Positions 1 to 7,558 of a stretch of 64,000 nt of DNA are shown piece after piece. Source of the DNA: Thermobifida cellulosilytica TB100 (lineage in GTDB: Bacteria; Actinomycetota; Actinomycetes; Streptosporangiales; Streptosporangiaceae); NCBI RefSeq assembly GCF_001517975.1, contig NZ_KQ950181.1, forward strand, positions 170,891 to 234,890, in the 5' to 3' direction. The number at the start of each line of letters is the position of its first letter. Within the stretch, counting starts at the first letter, position 1. A model generated the notes under the pieces. It did no database searches, was not told where the DNA came from, and saw only the letters and a program-made list of their open reading frames with translations. The position numbers and the translations under genes are program-made.

Positions 1-137
1 TGGTGGTCAGCGACTACGCCGACTGGCTGGCCATCGACGCCGCGGAGGCCGCGCTGGGCGCGGAGCTGTCCCGCGGGGAGCGGGTCAAGCTCAGCGGCTG
101 GTCCGAGCTGCGCCGCGTCCTGGCCGAGCGGAACTGA
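1..137 (+). CDS. C-terminal end of a probable FAD-dependent ferredoxin/adrenodoxin--NADP+ reductase (FprA type), truncated by window edge
   Basis: The frame starting at base 3 is open from the left edge to a TGA at 135-137, giving the last 44 residues of a protein. They include DYADWLAID, an AAE.ALG stretch and ERVKLSGW. The pattern DWLxIDAAExxLG followed by xRVKLxxW is what I associate with the extreme C terminus of actinobacterial FprA-like NADPH:ferredoxin oxidoreductases. No FAD or NADP motif lies inside the window, so the call rests only on this tail and could be wrong. Confidence 0.45.
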   Translation, partial: VVSDYADWLAIDAAEAALGAELSRGERVKLSGWSELRRVLAERN

Positions 138-180
138 CCCCGTCCCACCGGCCCCGGCGGTGCGCCGCGCACCGCCGGGG

Positions 181-765
181 CTACCGGGCCGCCCGCCGCT
201 TCGTGGAGCGCTTCGGGATCCACCGCCCGTCCAGGTAGTGCGGCGGCACACCGGCCACCAGCCACACCCCGTTGCCGCTGATCCGGAACTCGTGGCCGTC
301 GGCGTGCATGCGCGCGGAGTCCACGGTCAGCACGACGGGCCTGCCGTGGCGCGCGCCTACCCGCCGAGCCGTCTCCTCGTCCGGGGACAGGTGCACGTAG
401 TGCCGCCCCATGGGACGCAGGCCCTCGTTGAGGATGGCGGGCAGGGAGTGCTTCGCGGTGCCGTGGTAGAGCACCTCCGGGGGCGTGCGCACGGGCAGGT
501 TCAGGTCCACCTCGACGGTGTGCCCCTGCTGGGCGCGGATGCGTCGGCCGTCCTCGCTGAACGCGTAGCGCCGCTTGTCGTTGCGGGCGACGATCTCCTC
601 CAGCTCGGCCCGGGTGAGGGGGCGTCCCGCGGCCCGGCAGCCTTTGAGCAGCGCGTCCACCTCCACCCAGCCCTCGGCGTCCAACGTCACGTTGGCCTCC
701 TCCGGCCGGTGCCGCAGCACCCGGGAGAGGAACTTCGAGGCACGTACCAGTTCTTCAGGGTTCAT
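181..765 (-). CDS. kptA: RNA 2'-phosphotransferase, KptA/Tpt1 family
   Basis: This 194-residue protein matches the usual length of KptA/Tpt1. The family transfers an RNA 2'-phosphate to NAD+, releasing nicotinamide and ADP-ribose cyclic phosphate. Visible hallmarks are LSRVLRHRP near residues 13-21 (the conserved Arg-His pair), QGH near 80-82, YHGT near 100-103 and VHLS near 124-127, in family order. A longer open frame runs upstream, but the ATG at 765 begins the recognisable N-terminal helix and gives the canonical size. In fungi the enzyme acts after tRNA splicing. Its role in bacteria is not established, and the neighbours here do not suggest one. Confidence 0.9.
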   Translation of the reverse strand: MNPEELVRASKFLSRVLRHRPEEANVTLDAEGWVEVDALLKGCRAAGRPLTRAELEEIVARNDKRRYAFSEDGRRIRAQQGHTVEVDLNLPVRTPPEVLYHGTAKHSLPAILNEGLRPMGRHYVHLSPDEETARRVGARHGRPVVLTVDSARMHADGHEFRISGNGVWLVAGVPPHYLDGRWIPKRSTKRRAAR

Positions 766-845
766 TCGGCAAGTATGGCCCGGGCCTGCATTCCCGGGCC
801 AGTGGTTTTCCGGCCGCAGGGGCACGGCCGGCCCGGGGCGGCGGG

Positions 846-2243
846 TCAGCGGACCTGTTCGGCCTCCGCGGCGAAGGTGTTGCACGCCTCCATGGTCTCC
901 GCGGTCGCGCCGGCCTCGAACCAGTACACGCGGTTGGCGGCGCTGCCGTGCGTGTCGCTGTCGCCGGTGTCCTCGTTGAAGTGGCGGTTGACGAAGGCCA
1001 CGTCCTCGGCGTCGTGCCCGGAGAGCACGGCCACGCCGGTGCCCGCCAGGCATTCGGCCTGCAGTTCGATCTGCCGCCCCACCTTGAGCTCCTCGGCCTC
1101 GGAGCCGGCCTTGCGCTCCAGGGTGCCCGCCGCGTCCAGCAGGCCGGTCTCCCCCTGGACGTGGTGCCCGTACTCGTGGGCGACCAGCGCGTACCAGATC
1201 CGCTCGTCCTCCATGTTCGGGTAGCTCAGCAGCTTCCGCACGTTGGGCACCACGATGGTGATGCTCAGCTCGTGCTCCAGGTAGTAGGCGAGGGTGACCC
1301 CCTCCTCCTCGGACTCGCCGCGCAGGTCCGCGGGGATCTCGTCCAGGACCACGTAGTGCGGCTCCTCCGGACGCAGCCCCATCTCCTCCAGCGGGGTCAG
1401 CCACATCTCGTTGAGGCACGGGCCGATCGTGTCGGTGAAGGTCTCCCACTCCGCGGCCGAGGACGGGTCGAAGTCGGGGATCTCGCAGTCGACGGTCTCG
1501 GGGAAGGGCAGGTCGTAGAAGGGGTGCGAGGCCACGTCGACCGGGATGCTCTTGGCGGTGTGGAACCAACTGTCCTCGTAGAGGACGTCCCGGTGCGGTT
1601 TGCCGGACGCCTGGGCCGTGTCGCCGGTCAGGGTGGAGACCGTCAGCGCCACGCACAGCACCAGGGACACCGCCGCGACGAGCGCCGCTCCGCCCGCGGT
1701 CAGCCACAGCCGGGCACCGCCCTGCCGCGGCGCGGGGGGAGGCGGGACGGGCACCGGCGGGACGGGCACCGGAGGTGCGGGCCACGCCCCGGTCGCGGTG
1801 GGGGAGGGCGCGACGGCCTGGAACTGGGCGGTGAGGTGCGCGGCGGGCAGGGATCCGGTGGGCGCCTGTAGGTGCTGCGGCGCGGGGGAGGGGACCGGGG
1901 CCTGCGGCGGGCGGAGGGAGGGCTGCGCGCCGGAGACGGGGCCGGGGGCCGGGGGCTGGAAGGGGGGCAGCGGCCCGTGCAGGGTCGGCGGGCCGAATGA
2001 GGGCTGCGCGCCGGGCACGGGGCCGGGGCGCGCGGCGGCCTGGGGAGCGGTCGGCCGGGGTGGGGCGGGCGCCTCCGGTGCGGTCTCGGGCACGGGCGTC
2101 TCCTGCGCGGAGGGCAGGGGGCCGCTGCTCTCGGGAGGCGGGTCGGAGGGCCGAGAGGTCGGAGCCGGGACGGCTTCACCACCGCGAGGCGTGTCCAAGA
2201 CAGGGTCCTTCGTGTTCGGGGGGTACTGGGGAGGAGTCAACAC
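846..2243 (-). CDS. Membrane-anchored putative neutral zinc metallopeptidase (YpfJ/PF04228-like)
   Basis: The protein has a proline/alanine-rich cytoplasmic N terminus of about 170 residues. A single hydrophobic segment follows near residues 180-205, then an extracellular domain of about 260 residues. The domain holds the zinc site HEYGHHVQ near residue 356 and a downstream ELQAECLAG motif that would supply the third ligand, as in PF04228 metallopeptidases. The long Pro-rich cytoplasmic tail is common in actinobacterial members and is probably disordered. I chose the GTG at 2243. The ATG at 2351 would overlap the upstream TetR gene and adds residues that look non-coding. A TTG one codon downstream is an alternative. 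The substrate is unknown. Confidence 0.8.
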   Translation of the reverse strand: MLTPPQYPPNTKDPVLDTPRGGEAVPAPTSRPSDPPPESSGPLPSAQETPVPETAPEAPAPPRPTAPQAAARPGPVPGAQPSFGPPTLHGPLPPFQPPAPGPVSGAQPSLRPPQAPVPSPAPQHLQAPTGSLPAAHLTAQFQAVAPSPTATGAWPAPPVPVPPVPVPPPPAPRQGGARLWLTAGGAALVAAVSLVLCVALTVSTLTGDTAQASGKPHRDVLYEDSWFHTAKSIPVDVASHPFYDLPFPETVDCEIPDFDPSSAAEWETFTDTIGPCLNEMWLTPLEEMGLRPEEPHYVVLDEIPADLRGESEEEGVTLAYYLEHELSITIVVPNVRKLLSYPNMEDERIWYALVAHEYGHHVQGETGLLDAAGTLERKAGSEAEELKVGRQIELQAECLAGTGVAVLSGHDAEDVAFVNRHFNEDTGDSDTHGSAANRVYWFEAGATAETMEACNTFAAEAEQVR

Positions 2244-2322
2244 TATTGGGGCATCCCGCGGGGCGCGGGACGGATCAGGTGGACAACCCGGTGAGACGCC
2301 TGCCGGGCGCCCCCGGTTCCGC

Positions 2323-3096
2323 TCACCCCTCCGGTGGCCGGTACCGGACACCCACCGACGCCAGCAGGTCGGCCAGTTCGGCCTCGAACAGCGGCTCCAT
2401 GTCGTCGGGTCCGAACACCATGTTGTGGAAGACCTCCATGCACACCAGGCCGTACAGCCGCACCCAGCAGGCGGTGAGCACGCGCAGCTCCCCCTCGGAG
2501 TGCCGGCCTGCGATGCCGGCGCTCCGGGCGAACTGCTCGAGCTGGCGGCACAGCTCGGGCGTGAAGGAGCCGGAGTCGGGGAGCGGGATCCGGTCCTCCT
2601 CCAGCAGTCGGTTGAACAGGGTGAGGAAGGTGGAGGCGAAGCGCTGCCCCTCGCGCAGGGCGGCCTCCTCGTGGGGTCCGGAGGGCTGGTGGGGCGGGCG
2701 GGGGCCGAACAGCAGGGCGAACTCGGCCCGGTTGGCCAGCGCCCAGGAGCGGAAGGCGCGCAGGGACGCCAGGAGGCGGCCGTCGACGTCCTCCTCGGGC
2801 ACCCCCGTGTTGGCGTCGGTGATCCAGGCGCTCAGCTCGGCGAAGAAGTCCGCCTGCAAGGACAGCAGCAGGTCGTTGAGGCTGGCGAAGTAGCGGTAGA
2901 GGGCGGGCGCGGTCATCCCCATCTCGCGGGCGATGGCGCGCAGTGAGACGCCTTCGGCCCCCTGTTCGACGAGGCGGCGCCGGGCGATCGCCTTGATCTC
3001 GGTGAACGCGGCCTCGCGCAGCCGCGCCCGACGCGGTTGCGGGGAGGCGGCGGGCGGGGCGTTGCCGGTGGGCAGGTCGGTGGTGTCCTTGTGCAT
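2323..3096 (-). CDS. TetR-family transcriptional repressor, divergent from an MMPL exporter
   Basis: This 257-residue protein has an N-terminal TetR helix-turn-helix near residues 45-85: an Arg-rich helix (RRLVEQGAEG), then LRAIAREMGMTAPALYRYF and the start of helix 4. The C-terminal half is a helical ligand-binding domain of the type in TetR_C families, with QLEQFARSAG and ACWVRLYGLVCMEVFHN. It is transcribed divergently from the MMPL transporter at 3230, with a 133-bp gap containing matched half-sites. The simplest model is a drug- or lipid-responsive repressor of that transporter and of itself. The first ~20 residues look disordered. Confidence 0.88.
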   Translation of the reverse strand: MHKDTTDLPTGNAPPAASPQPRRARLREAAFTEIKAIARRRLVEQGAEGVSLRAIAREMGMTAPALYRYFASLNDLLLSLQADFFAELSAWITDANTGVPEEDVDGRLLASLRAFRSWALANRAEFALLFGPRPPHQPSGPHEEAALREGQRFASTFLTLFNRLLEEDRIPLPDSGSFTPELCRQLEQFARSAGIAGRHSEGELRVLTACWVRLYGLVCMEVFHNMVFGPDDMEPLFEAELADLLASVGVRYRPPEG

Positions 3097-3146
3097 GGCC
3101 TTCCTTGAGCACAGTTTATGCGGCTGGCGGTGGCTGTTTCGGTGGA

Positions 3147-3184
3147 GTTAGCGCCGTATGCCGGAGTTAACGGTGTTTGCTAAC
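3147..3184 (+). promoter_or_regulatory. Candidate TetR operator between the regulator and the MMPL gene
   Basis: Within the 133-bp divergent gap, GTTAGC at 3147-3152 is mirrored exactly by GCTAAC at 3179-3184. The self-complementary GTTAAC at 3166-3171 sits between them. The inner 19 bp GTTAACGGTGTTTGCTAAC is flanked by GTTA/TAAC. Such nested half-sites are typical of TetR control regions. Which pair is bound cannot be decided by eye. Confidence 0.45.
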
Positions 3185-3229
3185 ATTATCGCCGTTTGCT
3201 GAAATCCAATGCCCTAGGGAGACGCGTCC

Positions 3230-5422
3230 ATGTTCTCTGCGCTCGGCCGGTTCACCTATCGGGGGCGAGTCTGGGTGCTCCTGGCCACGGTGGTGTTCGT
3301 CGTCTTCGCCGCGCTGTGGGGCACCGGGCTGTTCGGCTCGGTCAGCGACGGGGGGTTCGAGGACCCCGACGCGGAGTCCACCAGGGCGGCCGAGGTGATC
3401 GAGGAGGAGCTGGGCCACGACGCGGTGGACGTCGTGGCCGTGTACCGCAGCGACGAGCTGCGGGTGGACAACCCCACCTTCGCCAAGGCGGTGCAGCGGG
3501 TCCTCGACGACCTGCCCGACGAGTACGTCAAGTCGGCCACCAGCTACCTGGACGAGGACCTCAGCGACATCGAACGCGGCATCCTCGTCTCCGAGGACCG
3601 GCACGCGGTGTACGTGCCCATCACCCTCGTGGGCGAGGACCAGGTCGAGCGGATGGAGTCCTTCGAGGCGATCGCCGCCGACCTCGACGCCGGTCCGCTC
3701 GACACCTACCTGGGCGGCTCCGTCGCGATCCAGAGCGAACTGTCCGAGCAGGCCGAGACCGACGTGGTGAGCGCCGAGATGATCTCCCTGCCGGTGCTGC
3801 TGGTCCTGCTCGTCGTCATCTTCGGCGGAGTGGTCGCCGCCCTGATGCCGCTGGCCGTCGGCGGTCTGGCGGTCCTCGGCGCGATGGTCCTGCTGCGCGC
3901 CCTCACCTACCTCACCGAGGTGTCGGTGTTCGCCGTCAACGTGGCCAGCATCCTCGGCCTGGGCCTGGCCATCGACTACGGCCTGTTCCTGGTCAGCCGG
4001 TTCCGCGAGGAGATGCGCCGCAGCGGCGACGTCGCCTCGGCCGTCCCCGTCACCCTGGCCACGGCCGGGCGGACCGTCGCCTTCTCCGGCGTCACCGTGC
4101 TCATCGCCTTCGCCGGGCTGCTGTTCTTCCCGCAGCCCATCCTGCGCTCCATCGGCCTGGGCGGCATCGCCGTCGTCCTGTTCGACCTGGTCGCCGCGCT
4201 CGTCGTGCTCCCCGCCCTGCTGGGGGTCATCGGCCGCCGCATCGACGCGCTGCGGCTGCCCCTGCCCCGGCGGCGCTCCGGCGCCCGCGCCGACGACCGC
4301 GTGGGGGGCTGGTCGCGGCTGGCGCACAGCGTCATGCGGCGCCCGGTGCTCTACCTGCTCACCGTCACCGCCGTGCTGGTCGCGTTCGCCTCGGCGCTCT
4401 TCTCCCTCGACGTCGGCTCCACCGACCAGCGCTACCTGCCCGACGAGGCCGGCAGCCGCCAGGCCACCGAGATGCTGCGGGAGGACTTCCCGGCTGGCGG
4501 CGTCAGCCAGATCGACGTGGTGGTCACCGGGGACGTCGCAGAGGACGACCTGGCGGACTTCGCCGCGGAGCTGGCCGACCTGGACGGGGCGGAGGGCGCC
4601 GGGGTCGGCCGGGTCGGGGACGGCGTCGCGCACCTGACCGTCGCCTACGAGGGCGAGATCGACGACGACTCCACCGCGGACCTGGTGGCGGCGGTGCGCG
4701 GTGCCGACGCCCCCGCGGGCGCCGACGAGGTGCTGGTCGGCGGCCCGGCCGCGCAGCAGCTCGACAACATCGACGCCATCGTCGAGACCGTGCCCGCGAC
4801 CCTGCTGTTCGTCACGCTGACCACCCTGGTCCTGCTGTTCCTGGCGTTCGGCTCGATCGTGCTGCCGGTCAAGGCGGTGGTCATGGGCCTGCTGTCCCTG
4901 GGCGCCTCCCTGGGCGTGGTCATCTGGGGCTTCCAGGAGGGGCACCTGGCCGACCTGCTCGGCTTCACCGCGGTCGGCACCATCGACCCGACCTTCCTGG
5001 TCCTCATCATCATCGTCGCCTTCGGCCTGGCCATGGACTACGAGCTGTTCCTGCTCAGCCGGGTCCGCGAGGAGTACCTGGCCACCGGCGACAACACCCA
5101 CTCGGTGGCGGTGGGCCTGCAGCGCACCGGACGCATTATCACCAGCGCCGCGCTGCTGCTCATCGTGGTGCTGGCCGCGATGGGCGTGTCCGACCTGCTG
5201 TTCCTCAAGATCATCGGCATCGGTCTGGCGGTGGCGGTGGTCGTGGACGCCACCCTGGTGCGCGCCCTGCTGGTGCCCGCCACGATGCGCCTGCTCGGCG
5301 CCGCCAACTGGTGGCTGCCCGGCCCGCTGCGCCGGCTGCACGACCGCATCGGCATCACCGAGGGCGAGGAGGCCGTGCAGCCCCGCCGCGAGGAGAAGGC
5401 GGAGGCGGGCGTCGGCTCCTGA
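3230..5422 (+). CDS. MMPL-family RND exporter
   Basis: This 730-residue membrane protein has the two-fold repeat of MMPL/RND transporters. Each half has one transmembrane helix, an extracytoplasmic loop of ~130 residues, then a five-helix bundle. The signature repeats are GLGLAIDYGLFLVSRFREE and, in the second half, FGLAMDYELFLLSRVREEY, whose Asp-Tyr residues belong to the proton relay. The C terminus is a short charged cytoplasmic tail. The ATG at 3230 gives a standard start (MFSALGRFTYRGR). It is divergent from a TetR regulator. It is also the only exporter near the microcin C-like genes that follow, although those normally use an MFS exporter. The substrate is not predictable. Confidence 0.93.
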   Translation: MFSALGRFTYRGRVWVLLATVVFVVFAALWGTGLFGSVSDGGFEDPDAESTRAAEVIEEELGHDAVDVVAVYRSDELRVDNPTFAKAVQRVLDDLPDEYVKSATSYLDEDLSDIERGILVSEDRHAVYVPITLVGEDQVERMESFEAIAADLDAGPLDTYLGGSVAIQSELSEQAETDVVSAEMISLPVLLVLLVVIFGGVVAALMPLAVGGLAVLGAMVLLRALTYLTEVSVFAVNVASILGLGLAIDYGLFLVSRFREEMRRSGDVASAVPVTLATAGRTVAFSGVTVLIAFAGLLFFPQPILRSIGLGGIAVVLFDLVAALVVLPALLGVIGRRIDALRLPLPRRRSGARADDRVGGWSRLAHSVMRRPVLYLLTVTAVLVAFASALFSLDVGSTDQRYLPDEAGSRQATEMLREDFPAGGVSQIDVVVTGDVAEDDLADFAAELADLDGAEGAGVGRVGDGVAHLTVAYEGEIDDDSTADLVAAVRGADAPAGADEVLVGGPAAQQLDNIDAIVETVPATLLFVTLTTLVLLFLAFGSIVLPVKAVVMGLLSLGASLGVVIWGFQEGHLADLLGFTAVGTIDPTFLVLIIIVAFGLAMDYELFLLSRVREEYLATGDNTHSVAVGLQRTGRIITSAALLLIVVLAAMGVSDLLFLKIIGIGLAVAVVVDATLVRALLVPATMRLLGAANWWLPGPLRRLHDRIGITEGEEAVQPRREEKAEAGVGS

Positions 5423-5452
5423 CCCCGCGCCGAGCCCGGATTGCCGACGGTC

Positions 5453-5498
5453 CCGCCCCCGGAGCCGCTCACACCGCCGAATGCGGCTCCGGGGGCGG
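5453..5498 (+). terminator. Hairpin terminator after the MMPL gene
   Basis: A perfect 16-bp GC-rich inverted repeat (5453-5468 with 5483-5498) with a 14-nt loop begins 31 bases after the MMPL stop codon. No U-tract follows, as is usual in high-GC actinomycetes. Confidence 0.75.
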
Positions 5499-5635
5499 AG
5501 CCGTGCGAGAAATCCGGAGAAACCTCTCCCTTTCCTCCGGGGGTCTGGTGTTAATTTCACTTCGGGACGCAGCAGATGGGATTCTCGCTGATCCGTCCCG
5601 ATCTGGTCCGCTCCAGGAGAGGAAAGGAGATTTCC

Positions 5636-5659
5636 GTGAACGGCGACGGCAGCAACTAG
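5636..5659 (+). CDS. mccA: Candidate microcin C-type precursor heptapeptide (MccA-like), f-Met-Asn-Gly-Asp-Gly-Ser-Asn
   Basis: A 7-codon ORF starts at GTG 5636 and stops at TAG 5657-5659, encoding (V/M)NGDGSN. A textbook ribosome-binding site, AAAGGAG, ends 6 nt before the start. MccB enzymes adenylate the C-terminal Asn of short peptides; the E. coli precursor is the heptapeptide MRTGNAN. Length, terminal Asn and strong RBS fit an mccA gene, as does a long hairpin 17 nt after the stop. The unmistakable MccB homologue about 0.6 kb away makes this the best precursor candidate. The GTG start and the opposite orientation to mccB are unusual. I found no other short ORF ending Asn-stop upstream of mccB. 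No homologue search was possible. Confidence 0.6.
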   Translation: MNGDGSN

Positions 5660-5675
5660 CAGCGGAAACGAAGAA

Positions 5676-5712
5676 CATGAGGGTTGGAGGACCAGGTCTT
5701 CCAACCCTCATG
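5676..5712 (+). terminator. Long hairpin directly downstream of the heptapeptide ORF
   Basis: Arms of 18 nt (5676-5693 and 5695-5712) pair with a single G-U wobble and leave essentially no loop. It begins 17 nt after the TAG of the heptapeptide ORF. It plausibly terminates a very short, abundant transcript, paralleling the terminator-like stem after mccA in E. coli. It could also protect against antisense read-through from the opposing operon. A weaker A/T stem lies at about 5764-5780, next to the stop of the HIT gene. Confidence 0.6.
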
Positions 5713-5780
5713 GAAATCTGTGTGAATGTGTTTTCACGACGTGTCTTCGCGGGCTGTCGCCCAGAGAAGAAAAGTTTTTC

Positions 5781-6260
5781 TTATCGCTTCGAGTTCCTGA
5801 TGCGTTCGGCCAGCACGGCCAGTTCCGCATCGTCAGCGCGGGTGTGGTCGTGGGAGGACAGGTAGCCCCGGTACCGGTCGAAGTAGACGTCCACCGAGGA
5901 GCGCACCGCCCGCCAGGCCGCGCCCTCGTTGCCCGCGGTGCCGTGCATGGGGAACAGTTTCGCGTGGGCGTGGTCCACGCCGTATCCCTCGTACATGATC
6001 CCGGTGCGTGCCACGTCCGCGAACGCGGCGTCCAGGCACCGGGCCGCCTCGCGGGCGGCCAGGTGCAGGGCGAGGTAGGCGTCGGTGTCCATCCGGACCA
6101 CGTAGCTGGGCCGGTGGGCCTTGGGGATCACCACCGAGAACCCCTCGGTGTTGGGGAAGATCGACAGGAATGCCAGGTGGTCCTCGTCCTCCCAGAACGG
6201 GTGGCAGGGCTCCTCCCCGGCGGCGATCGCGCAGAAGACGCAGGAAGCAGCGGAAGGCAA
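5781..6260 (-). CDS. HIT-family hydrolase in a microcin C-like locus (possible MccH-type self-immunity phosphoramidase)
   Basis: A 159-residue histidine-triad protein. It has a CVFC pair at residues 7-10, a central KAHRPSY segment, and VDHAHAKLFP with His97 and His99. Position 101, usually the third His of HxHxH, is Lys. His99 matches the catalytic His of HINT proteins, which hydrolyse P-N bonds of nucleotide phosphoramidates. Known MccH proteins in microcin C clusters use this chemistry to destroy processed aminoacyl-AMP analogues and confer immunity. The start is TTG 6260, preceded by AAGGAGGT with 4-nt spacing; longer starts would overlap mccB. It lies 35 nt after mccB on the same strand, so the two form an operon. 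The immunity role is inference. Confidence 0.75.
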   Translation of the reverse strand: MPSAASCVFCAIAAGEEPCHPFWEDEDHLAFLSIFPNTEGFSVVIPKAHRPSYVVRMDTDAYLALHLAAREAARCLDAAFADVARTGIMYEGYGVDHAHAKLFPMHGTAGNEGAAWRAVRSSVDVYFDRYRGYLSSHDHTRADDAELAVLAERIRNSKR

Positions 6261-6295
6261 AGAAACCTCCTTCGAGGTTGGTTGTGGTCGTGTAG

Positions 6296-7381
6296 TCAGG
6301 GCTGGAGCGGACCACAGGTTGGGCAGTCGGGATCGGGGATGCTTGGCTGCTCGTCCAGGCGCAGTTCGTGGGTCCACACGCCCACTCTCCGGCCCAGTGA
6401 CTGCACAAATCCGAAATCGCCCAGGTATTTCAGAGCGTCAAGACTGGCCAACGCGGAGGAGAGCATGTTGGTCGGACCGTGCGAGGGAGCCTGGTACCGG
6501 CGGTTGATGCGGGATATCAAGGCGTCGAGTTCCGCGTTTCCTGAAGGGGCCTGGGCAGTCAGTGGACGACAGGACCAGCATCCCGTCTTCCCGGGGACGA
6601 TCAGTGGTCCCCATACCGCGATGTCGTTGACGTAGCACACGTTGAGCCAGGCTGTTTCGGTCGTGACGCAGTGGGCGTTGACGAGTTCGGTGATGCCCGT
6701 GGAATCGGCGGACAGCACGAGCAGGTCGGCTTCGGGAAGGGCAGCGAGATCGGAGAGGTCGGTCATCCGTCGTCTGATCGTGCACACCTCGACGTCAGGG
6801 TTGCGGGAGCGTAGCTCCCGTGCCAGGACCTCGCATTTGGCTGCACCGACGTCGGACTCGGTGAACAGGTACTGCCGGGTCAGATTGCTCTTCTCGATGT
6901 GGTCGGCGTCGACGAGGGTCACCTGGCCCACTCCGGCGGTGGCCAGGGTGACCGACATCAGATTGCCGATACCGCCGCAGCCCAAGAAGACGATGTGGCT
7001 GTCCGCCAGTCGCTTCTGGACCTCCTGCGAATCGGCACCCGAGAGCCTATAGAACAGGGAGGGGCGGCTGTAGCGGTCCTCCGGTCGGTAGGAGCCTGCC
7101 GGGATGAGGTAGTGGCCGCTACGAAAGATCTCCACGATTTCCTCAGCACGCCCAGGTGAGAGCCCGCATTCGCGCTCCAGGAAAGCAGCGGCCTCACCGT
7201 GAGTGCGGGGAGCCGAGTAGTGGTCGGCGAGACGGATCAAGGGATCCCAGAGGGACGAGTCGTCAAAGACCCGTTGAATGGAACCGAAACCGAGGAAGAG
7301 TTGACCGTCCTGAATACCGATTCGGACGTAGGGAGCGAGTGTGTGTGGTTCCTGAAGGACCTCGGCCGTGCTCTGACCCAC
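6296..7381 (-). CDS. mccB: MccB-type ThiF/E1-like peptide adenylyltransferase (microcin C biosynthesis)
   Basis: A 361-residue protein, close to the ~350 of E. coli MccB. Residues 1-125 form the N-terminal region that in MccB clamps the precursor peptide. Then come the Rossmann nucleotide motif GCGGIGN (134-140), VDADHIEKSNLTRQYLF (157-173), PEADLLVLSAD, YVNDIAVWGPL and VPGKTGC. Two CxxC pairs (268/271 and 353/356) would bind structural zinc. The run of GCGGIGN, NLTRQ, YVNDIA and VPGKTGC is what I know of MccB, more specific than generic ThiF/MoeB. MccB converts the C-terminal Asn of a short peptide to a succinimide and then forms an N-P bond to AMP. The start is GTG 7381 with AAAGG upstream. 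It is the first gene of an operon with the HIT gene. Confidence 0.9.
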   Translation of the reverse strand: MGQSTAEVLQEPHTLAPYVRIGIQDGQLFLGFGSIQRVFDDSSLWDPLIRLADHYSAPRTHGEAAAFLERECGLSPGRAEEIVEIFRSGHYLIPAGSYRPEDRYSRPSLFYRLSGADSQEVQKRLADSHIVFLGCGGIGNLMSVTLATAGVGQVTLVDADHIEKSNLTRQYLFTESDVGAAKCEVLARELRSRNPDVEVCTIRRRMTDLSDLAALPEADLLVLSADSTGITELVNAHCVTTETAWLNVCYVNDIAVWGPLIVPGKTGCWSCRPLTAQAPSGNAELDALISRINRRYQAPSHGPTNMLSSALASLDALKYLGDFGFVQSLGRRVGVWTHELRLDEQPSIPDPDCPTCGPLQP

Positions 7382-7558
7382 AACTGACGCCTTTCACGGA
7401 AGTGGTCGATGACTGATGAGTTCCTGGTCCTGGACGGTAGAAGCAGCCGTTGGGTCAAGGAGCAAGGTTGCTTGAGATTGCTGACGTAGTGGTGGGAAAT
7501 TTTTGAAGACTCCGCAGAGAGGCGGACAAACTGGGAGTACCTACCGAGGAGGAGAGGT

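Noticed and set aside
3167..5704. Long antisense frame across the MMPL gene, and other frames over 400 codons (for example 22172-27073 minus, 44589-47936 minus)
   Set aside because: They span several real genes and terminators and lack motifs. They are compositional shadows.
5469..5711. 80-codon minus-strand ORF spanning the heptapeptide region
   Set aside because: It reads through both arms of the 5676-5712 hairpin and part of a terminator. It has no RBS or recognisable domain.
5764..5784. A/T-rich stem next to the HIT gene stop as its terminator
   Set aside because: Only about 7 A/T pairs with a tiny loop overlap the stop region. It is too weak to call on its own.
7409..7489. 26-codon plus-strand ORF (MTDEFLVLDG...) between mccB and the DUF6879 trio, considered as an alternative precursor peptide
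   Set aside because: It does not end in Asn and has only a weak ribosome-binding site. The 7-codon ORF at 5636 fits MccB chemistry far better.
7382..7558. A conventional mccA directly upstream of mccB on the minus strand
   Set aside because: I read all ATG/GTG/TTG starts there and none gives a short peptide ending Asn-stop.
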